Shown one piece after another: positions 53,818 to 64,000 of a stretch of 64,000 bases of DNA. The position numbers and the translations under genes are program-made. The notes under the pieces were generated by a model. The model was not told where the DNA came from and did not search any database. It saw only the letters and a list, made by a program, of their open reading frames with translations. The stretch is from Ectobius pallidus (taxonomy: Eukaryota > Arthropoda > Insecta > Blattodea > Ectobiidae): contig CAXKWD010000006.1 of NCBI GenBank assembly GCA_964059195.1, positions 5,572,530 through 5,636,529 of the forward strand, given 5' to 3'. Numbering within the stretch: the stretch's first letter is position 1; each line of letters begins with the position of its first letter.

Positions 53818-56673
53818 TTGTAAAATTCTCAGGGGTCTTCATGAATGGGCATGGAGATATGGGATCCGACGTTCCCAAGTGACCCGAGTCAGTTAGGCGG
53901 GGATTTTTCTCTTATTTTCTTCGGGTTTTCTTTCTTTGGGGTTTTCTCTTTCGTCTACTTTTCTCCTTTCCCATCTTTCTGTAAATTCTCTGTCCATTTA
54001 AAATTTTGTTTAAGTAATATTTTGTTTTTTGTTCAAGTACAAAATCCTTTGCTATTTCTTAAAATGTATAAAATTTAATGCTTAAAATTTTTCGATCAGG
54101 TAGGCCTTGCTTTTCTTCTTTCCCTATAGCTAATTTTCTTCTTTCTCTTTCTTTTCTCCTTTTCCGCTATTTAGTCCCATTATATTCCGTAAAACATGAA
54201 TAGGCGAACTTTTCTAAATTTCTAATTGTCCCAATTTTGGGCTTTTCTTGCTTGTGTAAACTCTTCTCGTAATATGACATGACTGAGTAGGTTGTTTCGC
54301 GTATTCATGTTTTTTATTTTTATTTTTCTTGTTTGTGAAAATATAAGATGGTTTAGATTCCAAATAATGTGGCTCTAAGTTACATGTTATTATGATATTT
54401 ATTACCATATATAAGTTATACATATTATGCATAGACATTTTGATTTTGAAATTCTATTTTCTTCCGTTGGTCGTTCTGTGCCGCTAGGTTGCCAGGGTTC
54501 CTTTTTTTGGCCGCCATCCTCCTTCTTCATTCTGTTTGGTTTATTAGTTTTTTGTCTCTGCTGGTCTTTTCGTTCCTGGAAAAAAACATACATTATTCAA
54601 TGAATCACTCTGTCTGTAATTTTTTTATATAGTATTATCACTACTTTAGCTTCTGCCAATTTTGTAAATTTTTTTTTTGCATGCCGGATGGATATCATGG
54701 CAAGAGGGTAATAATAAAAAAAACCAACATAATATATATTTAATGAAATGAGATTTTTTACTGATTATCATGGCACTAAACTAATAGGATTGTGTCGAAA
54801 CCTTGGGCGTGACGGAAAGCATTGTCCGAGCTTATTAGCCTGGGATATTTATATAACTTAATGAATTATTATTAATAAACATATAGATATATATTCTATA
54901 CAAATTATTAATTATTTGATAGCCAAAAGGCGTCTTGTGTTTTGGTAAAGTCCCAAAACAACAAAACTAACTTAAATTGAATGTGACAAAACTTCCAGAC
55001 TTGCACTACTTCCTGAAAATTTCAAATGCACCTTTAAGATTTGCGCTGGTTTTGTATAGTCTTGAGCTATTCATGCTGAATAAACTTATGCCAGCGTATC
55101 TATCATTGCTATCGATTCAAGTATTTTTCTCGCTTAAATTGCTTTGTGGTTGTTTGGCGGTCTCGTTGTGCCGTTGTTTTATTCGGGTTGTCTCAGACTG
55201 CTCCATGGGAGGACGTGCCTGGTTTCGGTTCGCGGCTTCTGGGCACGTCTGCTAATTCCATGGAGGAGGTTGCTTTTTCCCTTCTTTGTCCTCGGACGGC
55301 TGAGGAGTTACCGGGAATTCTTCCTTAGCGGGGCGTGGACAATGGTTTCCGTTTCCGGGGTATATCCCCGAGGTTTCGTTTGCTTTATTTTTCCAGACCC
55401 CCGTACGGCCGTTGATTTGTACAAGGTTGAGTGCGGGATTTCTTCGAGGACTGACCCGAGAGGGGGTATTCCGCTCCCTCCGGCTGGCCCAGACGTGGAA
55501 GCGACTTCCAAGGATCCTGCCTCCCCTTCACTTCTTTATTTTCCATCTCGAGATCCGTTCTCCAAATCACCTCTTCTTCACCATTCCTACACTTCCATCT
55601 TCATCTTGGTATGTCCGCCTAGGCCTAGGACCATAAATTTCATCTTCATTCTCTTTATCATTTATCTTCCTTTTGAAAAAAAAAAATTCAGCCTAACAAA
55701 AAAAAAGGTGGTAACAAAATAAAAAGAATCTTTTAACTTATTACTTAAATTATGCCTTCACTTTAGGAAGGTTCTCTTAAAATTTTGCTGTTAATATTTA
55801 ATTAATTTATTACTAATTTTATTGTATTTTGTAAATAATGTAAACAACTTTAAAATTAATTCTAATGTTATGGCCCTCATTTGTTTCTATGGGGTCATTG
55901 TAAATACATTTTATAATTTCCAAATATTTAGCAATATTTTGATTGTTATTAAAAAAAAAATTCTAAGAGTCCCTTCAGGACTTTGTGTTAGCTCCCTTTT
56001 GGAGATTTATCTTTTTTGAAGCAGTTCTGAGTGTGTACGTACCTGTGCTTATATTTGTCTAATTTTCCAGATTGTGTTGTGCCGCCGTGTGCTGCCCTCC
56101 TCCTCGGCCCGTTCATTCTCTGTCGAGCGAGCATACTCTCTACCACCCCTGCTGGCCACCTATTCGCTGTTGCTGTCCTGACACTATGGGGACGCCTTGC
56201 TGTGTCGGTCTGCAACAAAGCAAGCTCCGGCTATACTATATGCAACTACAGTTCTTCACATCAGCAACAATGTTTCTACGCCTACTCACCAGCCTTATCT
56301 ACTGCTCCGTCTACTTCCAACACCAAATGGACTTGGTTAATTTCTACATACTACTACTACTATTCTACAATAGCTACGGTTATGGTTAATCACTACATCT
56401 AACTACTATGTAAAAGGACACATGGTTTGCTGTGCTGGTGATGTGTTATAACTACGGATATGGACTCCGGAAAATTTTCTTCAAGGCTTATTACAAAATG
56501 TTCTTCTGGTTTAATACTAATTATGCACTTTTGGTGGACCTTTTGCATTTTGGTGGGGTGATGACATAAACTTTGCTCGTTCTGACTAAATTTATAATAT
56601 TCTCACAAATGGACTAGTTTTGAAAAAAAAAACTTTTGATTCTCAAAACTTTTTTTCCTAGGGTCGTGGAGGA
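53818..56673 (+). other. Long 3' non-coding internal region
   Basis: 2.86 kb without recognisable envelope features. A 192-codon open frame at 55144-55722 has no signal peptide plus transmembrane pattern that I trust. It ends with an inverted pair AGTTTTGA and TCAAAACT (56608-56651) and purine tract AGGGTCGTGGAGGA just before the LTR. Like the Gag-only units, it has a long 3' untranslated part. Confidence 0.55.
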
Positions 56674-57609
56674 TGTGCCGTGTTTTTTTCGGCACCTTGC
56701 TTGCTTCTAGTTCTTGTTATACATATATTTTTTTTGTATTGTTTACTTACTTTTGCCAGTTGCGTACATATTTTCACTTTCTTTGCGGCAGCCATCTTTC
56801 TTTTGTTTAGTCTGTGTTTAGTTTTCTCTTTCTTCTTCAGCGCCTCCTATATAGTTTTTTTCGCGGGCTTGATTATTTTTCCGGCGCAGCGCCTCTCGCG
56901 GCCGGTTCGCGTATATTTCTCTGAGGGGCGTTTCTCGCTCGTTGAGTTGAAGTTTGGATCTCGTGGAAGTGAGACGTGCCCTGTCATCGTCCCGCTGTGG
57001 TTCTTCTATCCGGCATGCTGTGATCTCGTAACTTCTTTATTCCAGCAGGTACTTATGTTTAGTTTCTAATTTCTAGTTTCGCTGGTGGGCTTTTGTGTTT
57101 TCTAATTATTTCGGTTTCGCCCACCAGCTTTGTGTTAGTTTTCGTTTTTTTTTCTATTTGCTCATTCTAAATTTTTTTATGTTAGGTTAAAATATTATCT
57201 TTGGTTACGAAGAAGGATGGCTCGCCGGTTTTTTCACTACAATTCATGATAGGCCTTAAGCCTTATGCGTTGGACCTTCAGTCCTATTATTTTGGGAGAA
57301 TTTTCGCTAGAGCTTTTACTATTTAATGATTATAATTGAAGCTCTGTATTATTACTGAATATAGCCCTTTATCTGAACTTTAGGTCAGTTTCCCTTCAGG
57401 ATTTTGTAAGCTTGATTTTTGTAGCCTATTCGGCATTTTATTGTAATTCTGCTGTAATAAGCTACCACTCCTTTTATAATAAAATATGATTCTTGTGTTC
57501 AGAATTCCTGTGTTGCATATTGATCGTGCATACTATTCTATCCTGACTCGCATGATTTTGACATCCTGTAATACACCTCTTGGGAGAAGCCCTTACGGCA
57601 CGCGTTTCA
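56674..57609 (+). repeat. 3' LTR (936 bp)
   Basis: Differs from the 5' LTR at about ten positions, including one-base differences in T and C runs. Followed by GTAT. Confidence 0.92.
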
Positions 57610-58139
57610 GTATTTTCAAAAACATTTAATTTTTGGCATTTAGAATCAGAATTTTTCAAAATCCTTTCTTAGTGAGCACCTACATTATGAAACGAAGGTA
57701 GGCCCTACTGTCAAAATTCCAAGTCTCTACCTGTTATAGTTTAGGCTGTACGTTGATTCCTGTCATTCAGTCAATCAGTCAGTCAGTCATTCATTCAGTC
57801 AGTCAGGACAAAGCCTTTTATATATATATATATATATATAGAGAGAGATTGTATCTATATTATGTACTAACAGGTGAAAGTTTAATTCTCTGAAGGGTAG
57901 TTATAAGCAATTCTTTTAATACACAAACTTATATTGTAGAGCTTAACGGACCCGAACATGCCCCAGGTTTTGTGTTCAGTGGAGGACTTGCTCAAGGCCC
58001 TTATAATAACCCTCCTGAGGGTTTAAATTACCAATCGATGGCATTTCAATAAATCTCGAAAAAAGAGAAGCTTCGTGAAGGGAGAAGACCAAAATATCAT
58101 CGAAATCAGATTAAAACTGTAAAAAATTAAAGTATGCCT

Positions 58140-58345
58140 GTACAGGTCATGAAAGCTCTTATGTTTCCGGGAGGTTGAGGATCACAGGCTTTGAGACATT
58201 CGGCACGTGAAGGTAGTTAGTTTGTCAGCCTTTCCCCCAAGATTGCTCCTAATACTCATTTCTGTTAGAGGATGAGTCGACCTCGACCCCAGAGCCAGGT
58301 ACCACGAGAAGGATTGGGTCAATTGAAAAATCCCAACGACCACAA
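58140..58345 (-). repeat. SINE fragment
   Basis: Similar to 22800-23030: CATTCGGCACGTGAAGG, GATGAGTCGACC and AAGGATTGGGTCAATTGAAAAA. Fused on its right to a mariner fragment. Confidence 0.65.
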
Positions 58346-58359
58346 AGGGGCTTGAACCC

Positions 58360-58680
58360 GAACTTCTGCAGGAGACTTGCTAGGAGGTGTTTAAACATTC
58401 ACCTTACATTCCAAACCTCGCCACCAGTGATTTCCATATTTTCCTACACCTCAAGAAATGACAGATAGGTGGAGATGTTTGCCACATAACGGTTCAAATC
58501 CCAGGCGGCACTTCTCCGACACAGGTATTCAATAGTTGGTCTCAAGGTTCGAAAAAGTCTCAATTCCGGTAGCGAATATGTTGAAAAATAGCTGAGCACT
58601 GGCTGTGTCTGTTGCATTATATATTGACTTGAAATTGTGTTTTGATTCTGTAAACGGCCCCAGGGAAACATGGACGAGCC
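58360..58680 (+). pseudogene. Mariner transposase 3' fragment with inverted segment
   Basis: Shares CCAGTGATTTCCAT through TTGAAATTGTGTTTTG with 42330-42550. Its first 30 bases (ACTTCTGCAGG to GCTAGGAGGTGTTT) match the reverse complement of the equivalent 42k segment. Confidence 0.75.
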
Positions 58681-58689
58681 TCGTATGTA

Positions 58690-59955
58690 TGTAAGCCTAT
58701 TTATTGTAATGCTGGTCTATGATAGAAGGATTTTTTATGTTATTGATTAAATAGTTTTAGTGGTAGAGTCCTTATCATTATTGATTAACTTAATTTCTTG
58801 TCCGACGAGGATCAAGTATTACGTAACGATATTTTTCAGACTTGTGTGTCCGGAATTTAATTTTAACCTGCTTAATATGAGGGATTTATATTTTATTATG
58901 TTTTAATTGTACATATCTCACTGGGGCTGTCTGTTGACATGTTATACACAACACAACCTAGCCTAAAAAGACATACAGATGAAACGTTTGTTATTCAGTG
59001 GCGTGAAGAAGTCGCTCCGCAGCTAACAAACTGAATTCAGTTGGTATCAATGGTATCTGCCACAAGCATTTATGAAGTAACAAAATAATCATAGTAACAT
59101 AAACTCACATATTTACAGAAGATGTTGAAAATGTCTATTTATTCTGCGCGCCATTTGAAGAAGACCTCGTCCCAAACCATCGTCTATGTTCAAAAGAATA
59201 TAATAGTATTGTTCCATAATCTGCACCGACATAGAAGAGGTGCTCTTGTAGTCGCATGATTTTCCCCAGTGTTGCCGCTGTCATTCGTCACTTCTCAAGT
59301 GAAATAACCGTGCTGTGTTACGTATTTGTCAACATTGCACTGAACTGCAGACAAATGTGAATACGCCTAATTACCTTTCAATTTACTTATTGACAGGTCG
59401 AAGAGGATTAGGGTGGCAGCAGGTAGAGGCAATTACTGGAAAAAAGTCTTTAAGAAGTGGCACCCAAAATACCATGACTCATCGTCGCTATTTCATCCTG
59501 TACGATATTCATTAAAACCGAATACCTGTTGATATTATAAGATGTTATAAACACATCAACAATAGAAAACAGAAGCAAAAGTTACATGTCCTGCTGCAGG
59601 TCTGAAAGGAATACCAACCTTCGCCTGGGTGGCGAACATATAATCAGAGCTTCGGAGAGACTTAAGTTGTTTCACTGAAAGTTGTTAAATTGAATGTACA
59701 TTAATAACAACATTCCTTGGGTATCTTTATTTATATTGAGGATATTTAGTGGTCATAAGTCCTTAACATAGTTTCCATCATTTACTAACGTGCGTGAATT
59801 TCAGTAACTAGAGAATGTGCTGAGGTTCTTATGTCGAGACTGTACTTTGCGGCGCATTCCTCCTGGACAGTTCAAATGAAATGGAAACTATTCTTATGCA
59901 ATAACACGGGAAGGGAAAAGTTTGTGAGTTACATCTAGTGATGTGTTTTTAATAA
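58690..59955. other. Unassigned sequence
   Basis: No gene recognised. Short open frames lack domains; TTATTGACAG near 59387 looks acceptor-like but has no coding exon after it. Confidence 0.4.
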
Positions 59956-59959
59956 CACT

Positions 59960-60301
59960 GTTCCTAGATGGGCGATGACAAACAGAAATGCAGAAAGTCT
60001 TCTCGATACCTGTAGGAATTTTGGATTGGAAATGAACACAGAAAAAAAAATAAGTACATGGTCATGGAACGCCAAAATAATGCTCCACAAAATATTAGAA
60101 AAGCCGGTAAATTGTTCGAACAAGTGGAAAAATTCAAATATCTGGAAGCAATAATTACAGATACAAGGCAGAAGTTAAGTGTCGAATGAAATCAGGCAAT
60201 GCTTATTTTTATGCAGTTCAGAAACTCTTTTCTTCTCATCTTTTGTCCATAAATCTAAAAATAAAGATTTATAATACAATTATCCTGCCGGTTGTAATAT
60301 A
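59960..60301 (+). pseudogene. LINE reverse transcriptase fragment, part 1
   Basis: Broken frames keep MNTEKKNKYMVMERQ-like, FEQVEKFKYLEAIITD and KIKIYNTIILPVV, the post-palm RT region common to RTE/R2-like LINEs. It stops exactly at the Helitron and resumes after it. Confidence 0.75.
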
Positions 60302-61023
60302 CTAGCAGGTGTCCGTGGCTTCGCCCACGATAACTAATTTAAAACTTAAAAATTAAGAGTATAATAACTATTGAAGCATTATATTTATTAACACTTGCAC
60401 ACGAATCATTCATAAACTAAACCATTAATAATTAATGAAACAGCTAAACTTCCGGCTTCAGAGTACATTCCACGATTAGAATGCGCCGCCTGAAAAAAAC
60501 GATGTCAGATTCGATTATGCAGTTCCAAAGCTAACTGTGAACACATAATACGTATTGTAACTCAACTGTTTGTTGACAGATGAATATGATGTGAATTTAA
60601 TTTGATAAATTCAGTATAATTTTCAGAAATTATATAATGTTTCAAGGGAAGGAATGGTTTGTTTGGAATTTTATTATCAGCGATATTTCAAGAGTTAAAC
60701 CATGAATATTTTACAGCTGTTGCCCCCGGCTTCGCCCGCCATTATTAATTGACTCCAGGATTTTTAAGAAATTTACACTGGCAGTTTATTAAAAATGATT
60801 GTGGTTCAGAGCTATGAAAATTGTAAGTTAAAATAAAATTAGAATATTTGTTCATTGTGTTCATTTCACTTAGGCGTTATTGCGGTTTTCCTAATTTTGT
60901 ACTCTTCGTGAAAGTTTAGACTGCAAGAAACGAACATCGCCGAGTATACCCGATGTTTCACGAAGCGGGCGAGCGAGTGAGCACGCTTTTTAGGGCCGTT
61001 GAATTGTATAAGAGATGGATAGA
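60302..61023 (-). mobile_element. Non-autonomous Helitron (722 bp) inside a LINE
   Basis: Left end CTAG after A 60301, then hairpin arms CGTGG and CCACG; right end in reverse begins TCTATCCATCTC, followed by T 61024. Removing it restores the LINE frame across ...PVVIY|GCESW. A second terminus-like segment, CTGTTGCCCCCGGCTTCGCC near 60718, lies inside. Confidence 0.82.
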
Positions 61024-61419
61024 TGGATGTGAGTCATGGCCCCTTACGTAATCTGAGAGTGTTCGAAAACAGGGGGCTTAGGAAAATATTCATGCCTAAG
61101 AAAGATGAAAACTGCATAACGACGAGCTTCATAACCTGTACTCGTCACCGGATATAGTAAGGATAATTAAATCGCGGAGGATGAAGTGGGCTGGACATGT
61201 TGCACGCATGGGGGATGAAAGACATATTATCTAAAAATATTGACTGGGAGATGCGAAGGGAAGAGACCACTTGGAAGACCTAGATGCAGGTGGGAGAACA
61301 ATATTAGGATGGATTTAAGGGAAGTAGGATTTGCGAGGGATGATTGGATAGAGTTAGCACAGAATAAGGTTGAATGGCGGGCTCAGGTAAGCGCGGCAAT
61401 GAACCTTCCTGTTCCATAA
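61024..61419 (+). pseudogene. LINE reverse transcriptase fragment, part 2 (C-terminus)
   Basis: GCESWPLT, then RRMKWAGHVARMGDERH-like and RPLGRPRCRWENNIRMDL, typical of the C-terminal end of such LINE proteins, ending at TAA 61417-61419. Stops and frameshifts are present. Confidence 0.8.
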
Positions 61420-62147
61420 AATAGATAATATTCCTTTAGCTTGCTTATGAACTGTCTATTCATCTATTGCCATTGAGTAAGTAAGTTAGTTATGAAGCGT
61501 GCATATTTAACAGTACGCAAAGTGGACGGAAATGGTGAGTCGTACAGTTTGCAGTACTCAAATTGTCCTCACATGGTTTCTCTCTCTCCTTGAAGTTGCT
61601 TCCTCGTACCATCTTTCTCTCTTTTTCTTAGTTTAACATCTCATTCGGCCCACGCCGCCCGGGCCTTACAGGACCGCTACATCTTATTAACGCCACGAGT
61701 CACGAGTTACATTTATAACGAGTAATATGCAATAATTAACACACCGTATTGAAATTGAATTATTTCAATAGGATTTAGATTGAAGAGTCCATGTGGCTCT
61801 TTTCTGTCAACAAAACACGATCAGTTATCTATAGGGACCGGATTCTTAGGTTTTTACCTATTTTTTCCTTACTTCCAAAACAAAAAGCGCTCATACACAT
61901 TTTCAAATCATGTCCATAGGATTTACCCACATTAATTCTGTACCACCTAAAAATACCTAAATGGGGTATAAAAACCTAAATATACCTAAACGGGATATAA
62001 AACCTAAAATATCTAATTTAGGCTACTTTTTTGTCTTTTTTGTTTGTCAGTTGAGAAATCGACATTTTGCGGAGAGACAATAATTTTTGTCGGGTTGAAA
62101 TTAATACCACCAGCGTTTTGTTCAACCCATTGTCATCTATTTTATAG
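61420..62147. other. Unassigned sequence with CCTAAA-rich part
   Basis: At 61945-62010 the motif ACCTAAA recurs about five times. No gene recognised. Confidence 0.45.
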
Positions 62148-64000
62148 GATGGACAGTATATATCTAGAGAGTACCATAATCACAAAATCACGGGATTTGG
62201 AGTCTTCCACAAGAAAATTTCTGGCAATCCACCGGGCGAGTACCCATGGACGGGCATCGTTGTCCTAAACCCACAAATTGAAGTCATGAAATTAACACAA
62301 CTTTGTACGACGCATGTCACAACGCCAAAAATTGCTACTGACATAGGCGAATTCACTCTTGTTAGTGCGTACTTTCAACCTGCGGAACCCCCACACGGTA
62401 TTATAAACACACTCACACAAATTGGCAGAAGGCATTCAATCATAATCATATGCGCGGATGTTAATGGTAGATCCCCACTATGGGGCCCACAGGACTCTGA
62501 CCGCAACGGTGCTCTTGTGGAAGAACTTATTGCTGACCTCAACCTACTCACTCTAAATAACAACAATATAGAACCTACATTTGAAACCCGATTGGGTACG
62601 TCTTTTATAGACGTCACACTTGTCTCTCAAGACATGTCCAGTAAAGATATTGCGTGGACCGTTAGGCCGGGAATCGCAACAAGCTCCCATAAAGTTATCG
62701 AAACCATCATCTCTGACAGGCAAATACACAGACCCACCATACGTAAGTTTAATCTTAAAGAAGTCGATTGGGCAGACTACCAAACTAAGCTGCATGAAAG
62801 GGTAGCAGAAATAGATTCCCCATTAGGAACGGTTCGAGAAGTTGCCACCACAGTCAATGCGCTCACCACAGCAATCTACCGTGCTGCTTGCAGCTCCATT
62901 CCAAAGACTAAGCCTGGTAAAAAGCCGGTTCCTTGGTGGAGCGATGCCCTAAACCAAAAGCGCCTTGAAACAAATCGGAGAAGGCGACAATTCCAACGAG
63001 TAAGCAGTAGAACTGACCCTGATAGGCGAAACGCACTACATGCAGAATACACCCAATGCAGGAGAGAATACTCTCGGCAAATCTACCTTGCGAAAACCGA
63101 ATCTTGGCGTGCGTTCGTCACTGACCAAAGCACCCTTAACTCGTGGGGATTAGCATACAAACTCCAAGCCAATAAGTTTCACCCAAATACTGCCATACAC
63201 AGCCTCCAAGCCCCAGATGGCACAATTGCCGACACCTGGGAAGCAGTAGCCACCGTCATGTCAGATGCGCTAGTACCGGACGACACCCCTGCAGGCGAAA
63301 CCCCAGAACACCAGCTCCTGTGTCGAGCTGCTAGACTCCCCTTTCACAATGAAATAATTGCTGACCCCTTCAACCTCATAGACTTACAGATAGCACTGGA
63401 CAAAACAAATAGTAAAACTGCTCCAGGAATAGACCAGATTCACCCCGAATTTATCAAACACGGTGGAGAACTTCTCCAAATCAAGCTTCTTAACATATAC
63501 AATGCCTGCCTTCAGCATAGCATGTTTCCCAACCAATGGAAAAGCGGACTTTTAAAAATCATTTTGAAAGACGACACTAAGGACCCATCGCTCCCAAGAT
63601 CTTACCGACCTATCTGTTTGCTCCCGGTAATGGGAAAACTGTTCGAAAATCTCATAGCCTCTAGAATCACCGAAATCCTTGAACAAAACTTATCGCATCG
63701 ACAATTTGGATTCCGACCAGGAAAATGCACAGAAGACGCGGTCTCACTGTTGCAAAGCAAAATCGCGAACTCCACGTCCAAATACCTCCTTGCTATCTTC
63801 ATCGACATAGAAGGCGCATTTGACAATGTCTGGTGGCCACATGCGCTGGAAAGGCTTAGAATAATCAACTGCCCACAAAACATTTACGCTGTCATCCGTG
63901 ACTACCTTAGCTCTCGACGAATCACAATTAGAGACAGCATTCACACTTTCTCTAAGGTTGCGACCAAAGGGTGTCCCCAAGGCTCAGTATTGGGGCCCAA
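62148..64000 (+). CDS. R1-like non-LTR retrotransposon ORF2, 5'-truncated, runs off window
   Basis: One frame is open for 617 codons from the TAG at 62145 to the window end. An apurinic-type endonuclease comes first: GEFTLVSAYFQP, CADVNGRSPLWG (near 62451) and FIDVTLV; its N-terminus is missing, so the copy is 5'-truncated. The RT domain follows, with TAPGIDQIHPEF, SYRPICLLPVMGK, FGFRPGKCTEDAV, motif A FIDIEGAFDNV and motif B KGCPQGSVLGP at the edge. R1 clade is the best guess, with jockey/LOA possible. The lack of stops suggests a young insertion. Confidence 0.85.

Larger units (their letters stand above)
48079..57609 (+). mobile_element. Ty3/gypsy LTR retrotransposon with related Gag (9531 bp)
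   Basis: LTRs of 935 and 936 bp, TSD GTAT (48075-48078 and 57610-57613), primer-binding site, gag, protease and RT-RNaseH-integrase. LTRs differ at about ten sites by eye. One frame break lies between protease and RT. The 2.9-kb region after pol has no recognised gene. Confidence 0.92.
47434..57848 (-). mobile_element. Helitron, reverse orientation, split by an LTR element
   Basis: Left end is an A followed by CTAG (47434), then the CCCGG hairpin, the reverse of the end at 19566. Right end, read in reverse, starts TCTCTCTC then a TA run, AAAGGC and a GACTGACTGA run. Flanking A (47433) and T (57849) obey the A|T rule. Without the LTR element and its duplication about 880 bp remain. Confidence 0.68.

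Noticed and set aside
55144..55722. 192-codon frame in the 3' region of the gypsy element as a possible envelope gene
   Set aside because: No convincing signal peptide, fusion or membrane pattern, and Pro/Ser-rich low-quality translation.

Overview
The window looks like repeat-dense, intron-poor nuclear DNA of an animal, most likely an insect. It holds Ty3/gypsy LTR retrotransposons, an R1-like non-LTR element, mariner and hAT relics, Helitrons and tRNA-derived SINEs. The palindrome TAGGCCTA recurs, which I associate (from memory, not proof) with hemimetabolous insects such as cockroaches and stick insects. I recognise no host protein-coding gene, rRNA, functional tRNA or CRISPR array.

Region 1-18348 is a head-to-tail array of an LTR element that encodes only Gag. 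The period is exactly 5494 bp (1990-bp LTR plus 3504-bp internal region), and neighbouring units share one LTR: LTR1 (cut by the window edge), internal, LTR2, internal, LTR3, internal, LTR4. The units look identical base for base, including an 11-G run; I saw two substitutions, both near the end of LTR4. No protease, reverse transcriptase or integrase is encoded, so mobility would need a partner. A decayed relative lies at 27692-31100.

Region 18529-32499 is a graveyard of nested repeats: a Helitron, a four-layer nest at 21287-23330, mariner-type and hAT MITEs, SINEs, and two inverted copies of one composite repeat either side of the Gag-only relic.

Region 32500-41271 is a nearly complete Ty3/gypsy element with 906-bp LTRs, TSD GTAT, a long coiled-coil Gag and a 1189-residue Pol. 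Gag and Pol are linked by a correctly phased TTTAAAC slippery heptamer. Gag carries one in-frame TGA.

Region 41276-47433 holds SINE and mariner fragments, an A-rich minisatellite, a deleted mariner copy and one weak candidate for a host non-coding first exon.

Region 47434-57848 is a reverse-oriented Helitron split by a second Ty3/gypsy element (48079-57609, LTRs about 935 bp, TSD GTAT). Its Gag resembles the array Gag in layout. Gag and protease share one frame, separated by a TGA followed by CAATTA, a stop-readthrough context. A C-run then breaks the frame before RT-RNaseH-integrase. The array LTR, the relic LTR and this LTR all start with a short hairpin whose arms covary, which suggests one lineage and makes this element's relatives candidate helpers for the Gag-only units.

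Region 57849-64000 holds SINE-mariner fragments, a LINE fragment split exactly by a 722-bp Helitron, and a 5'-truncated R1-like element whose endonuclease-RT frame is open to the window end.
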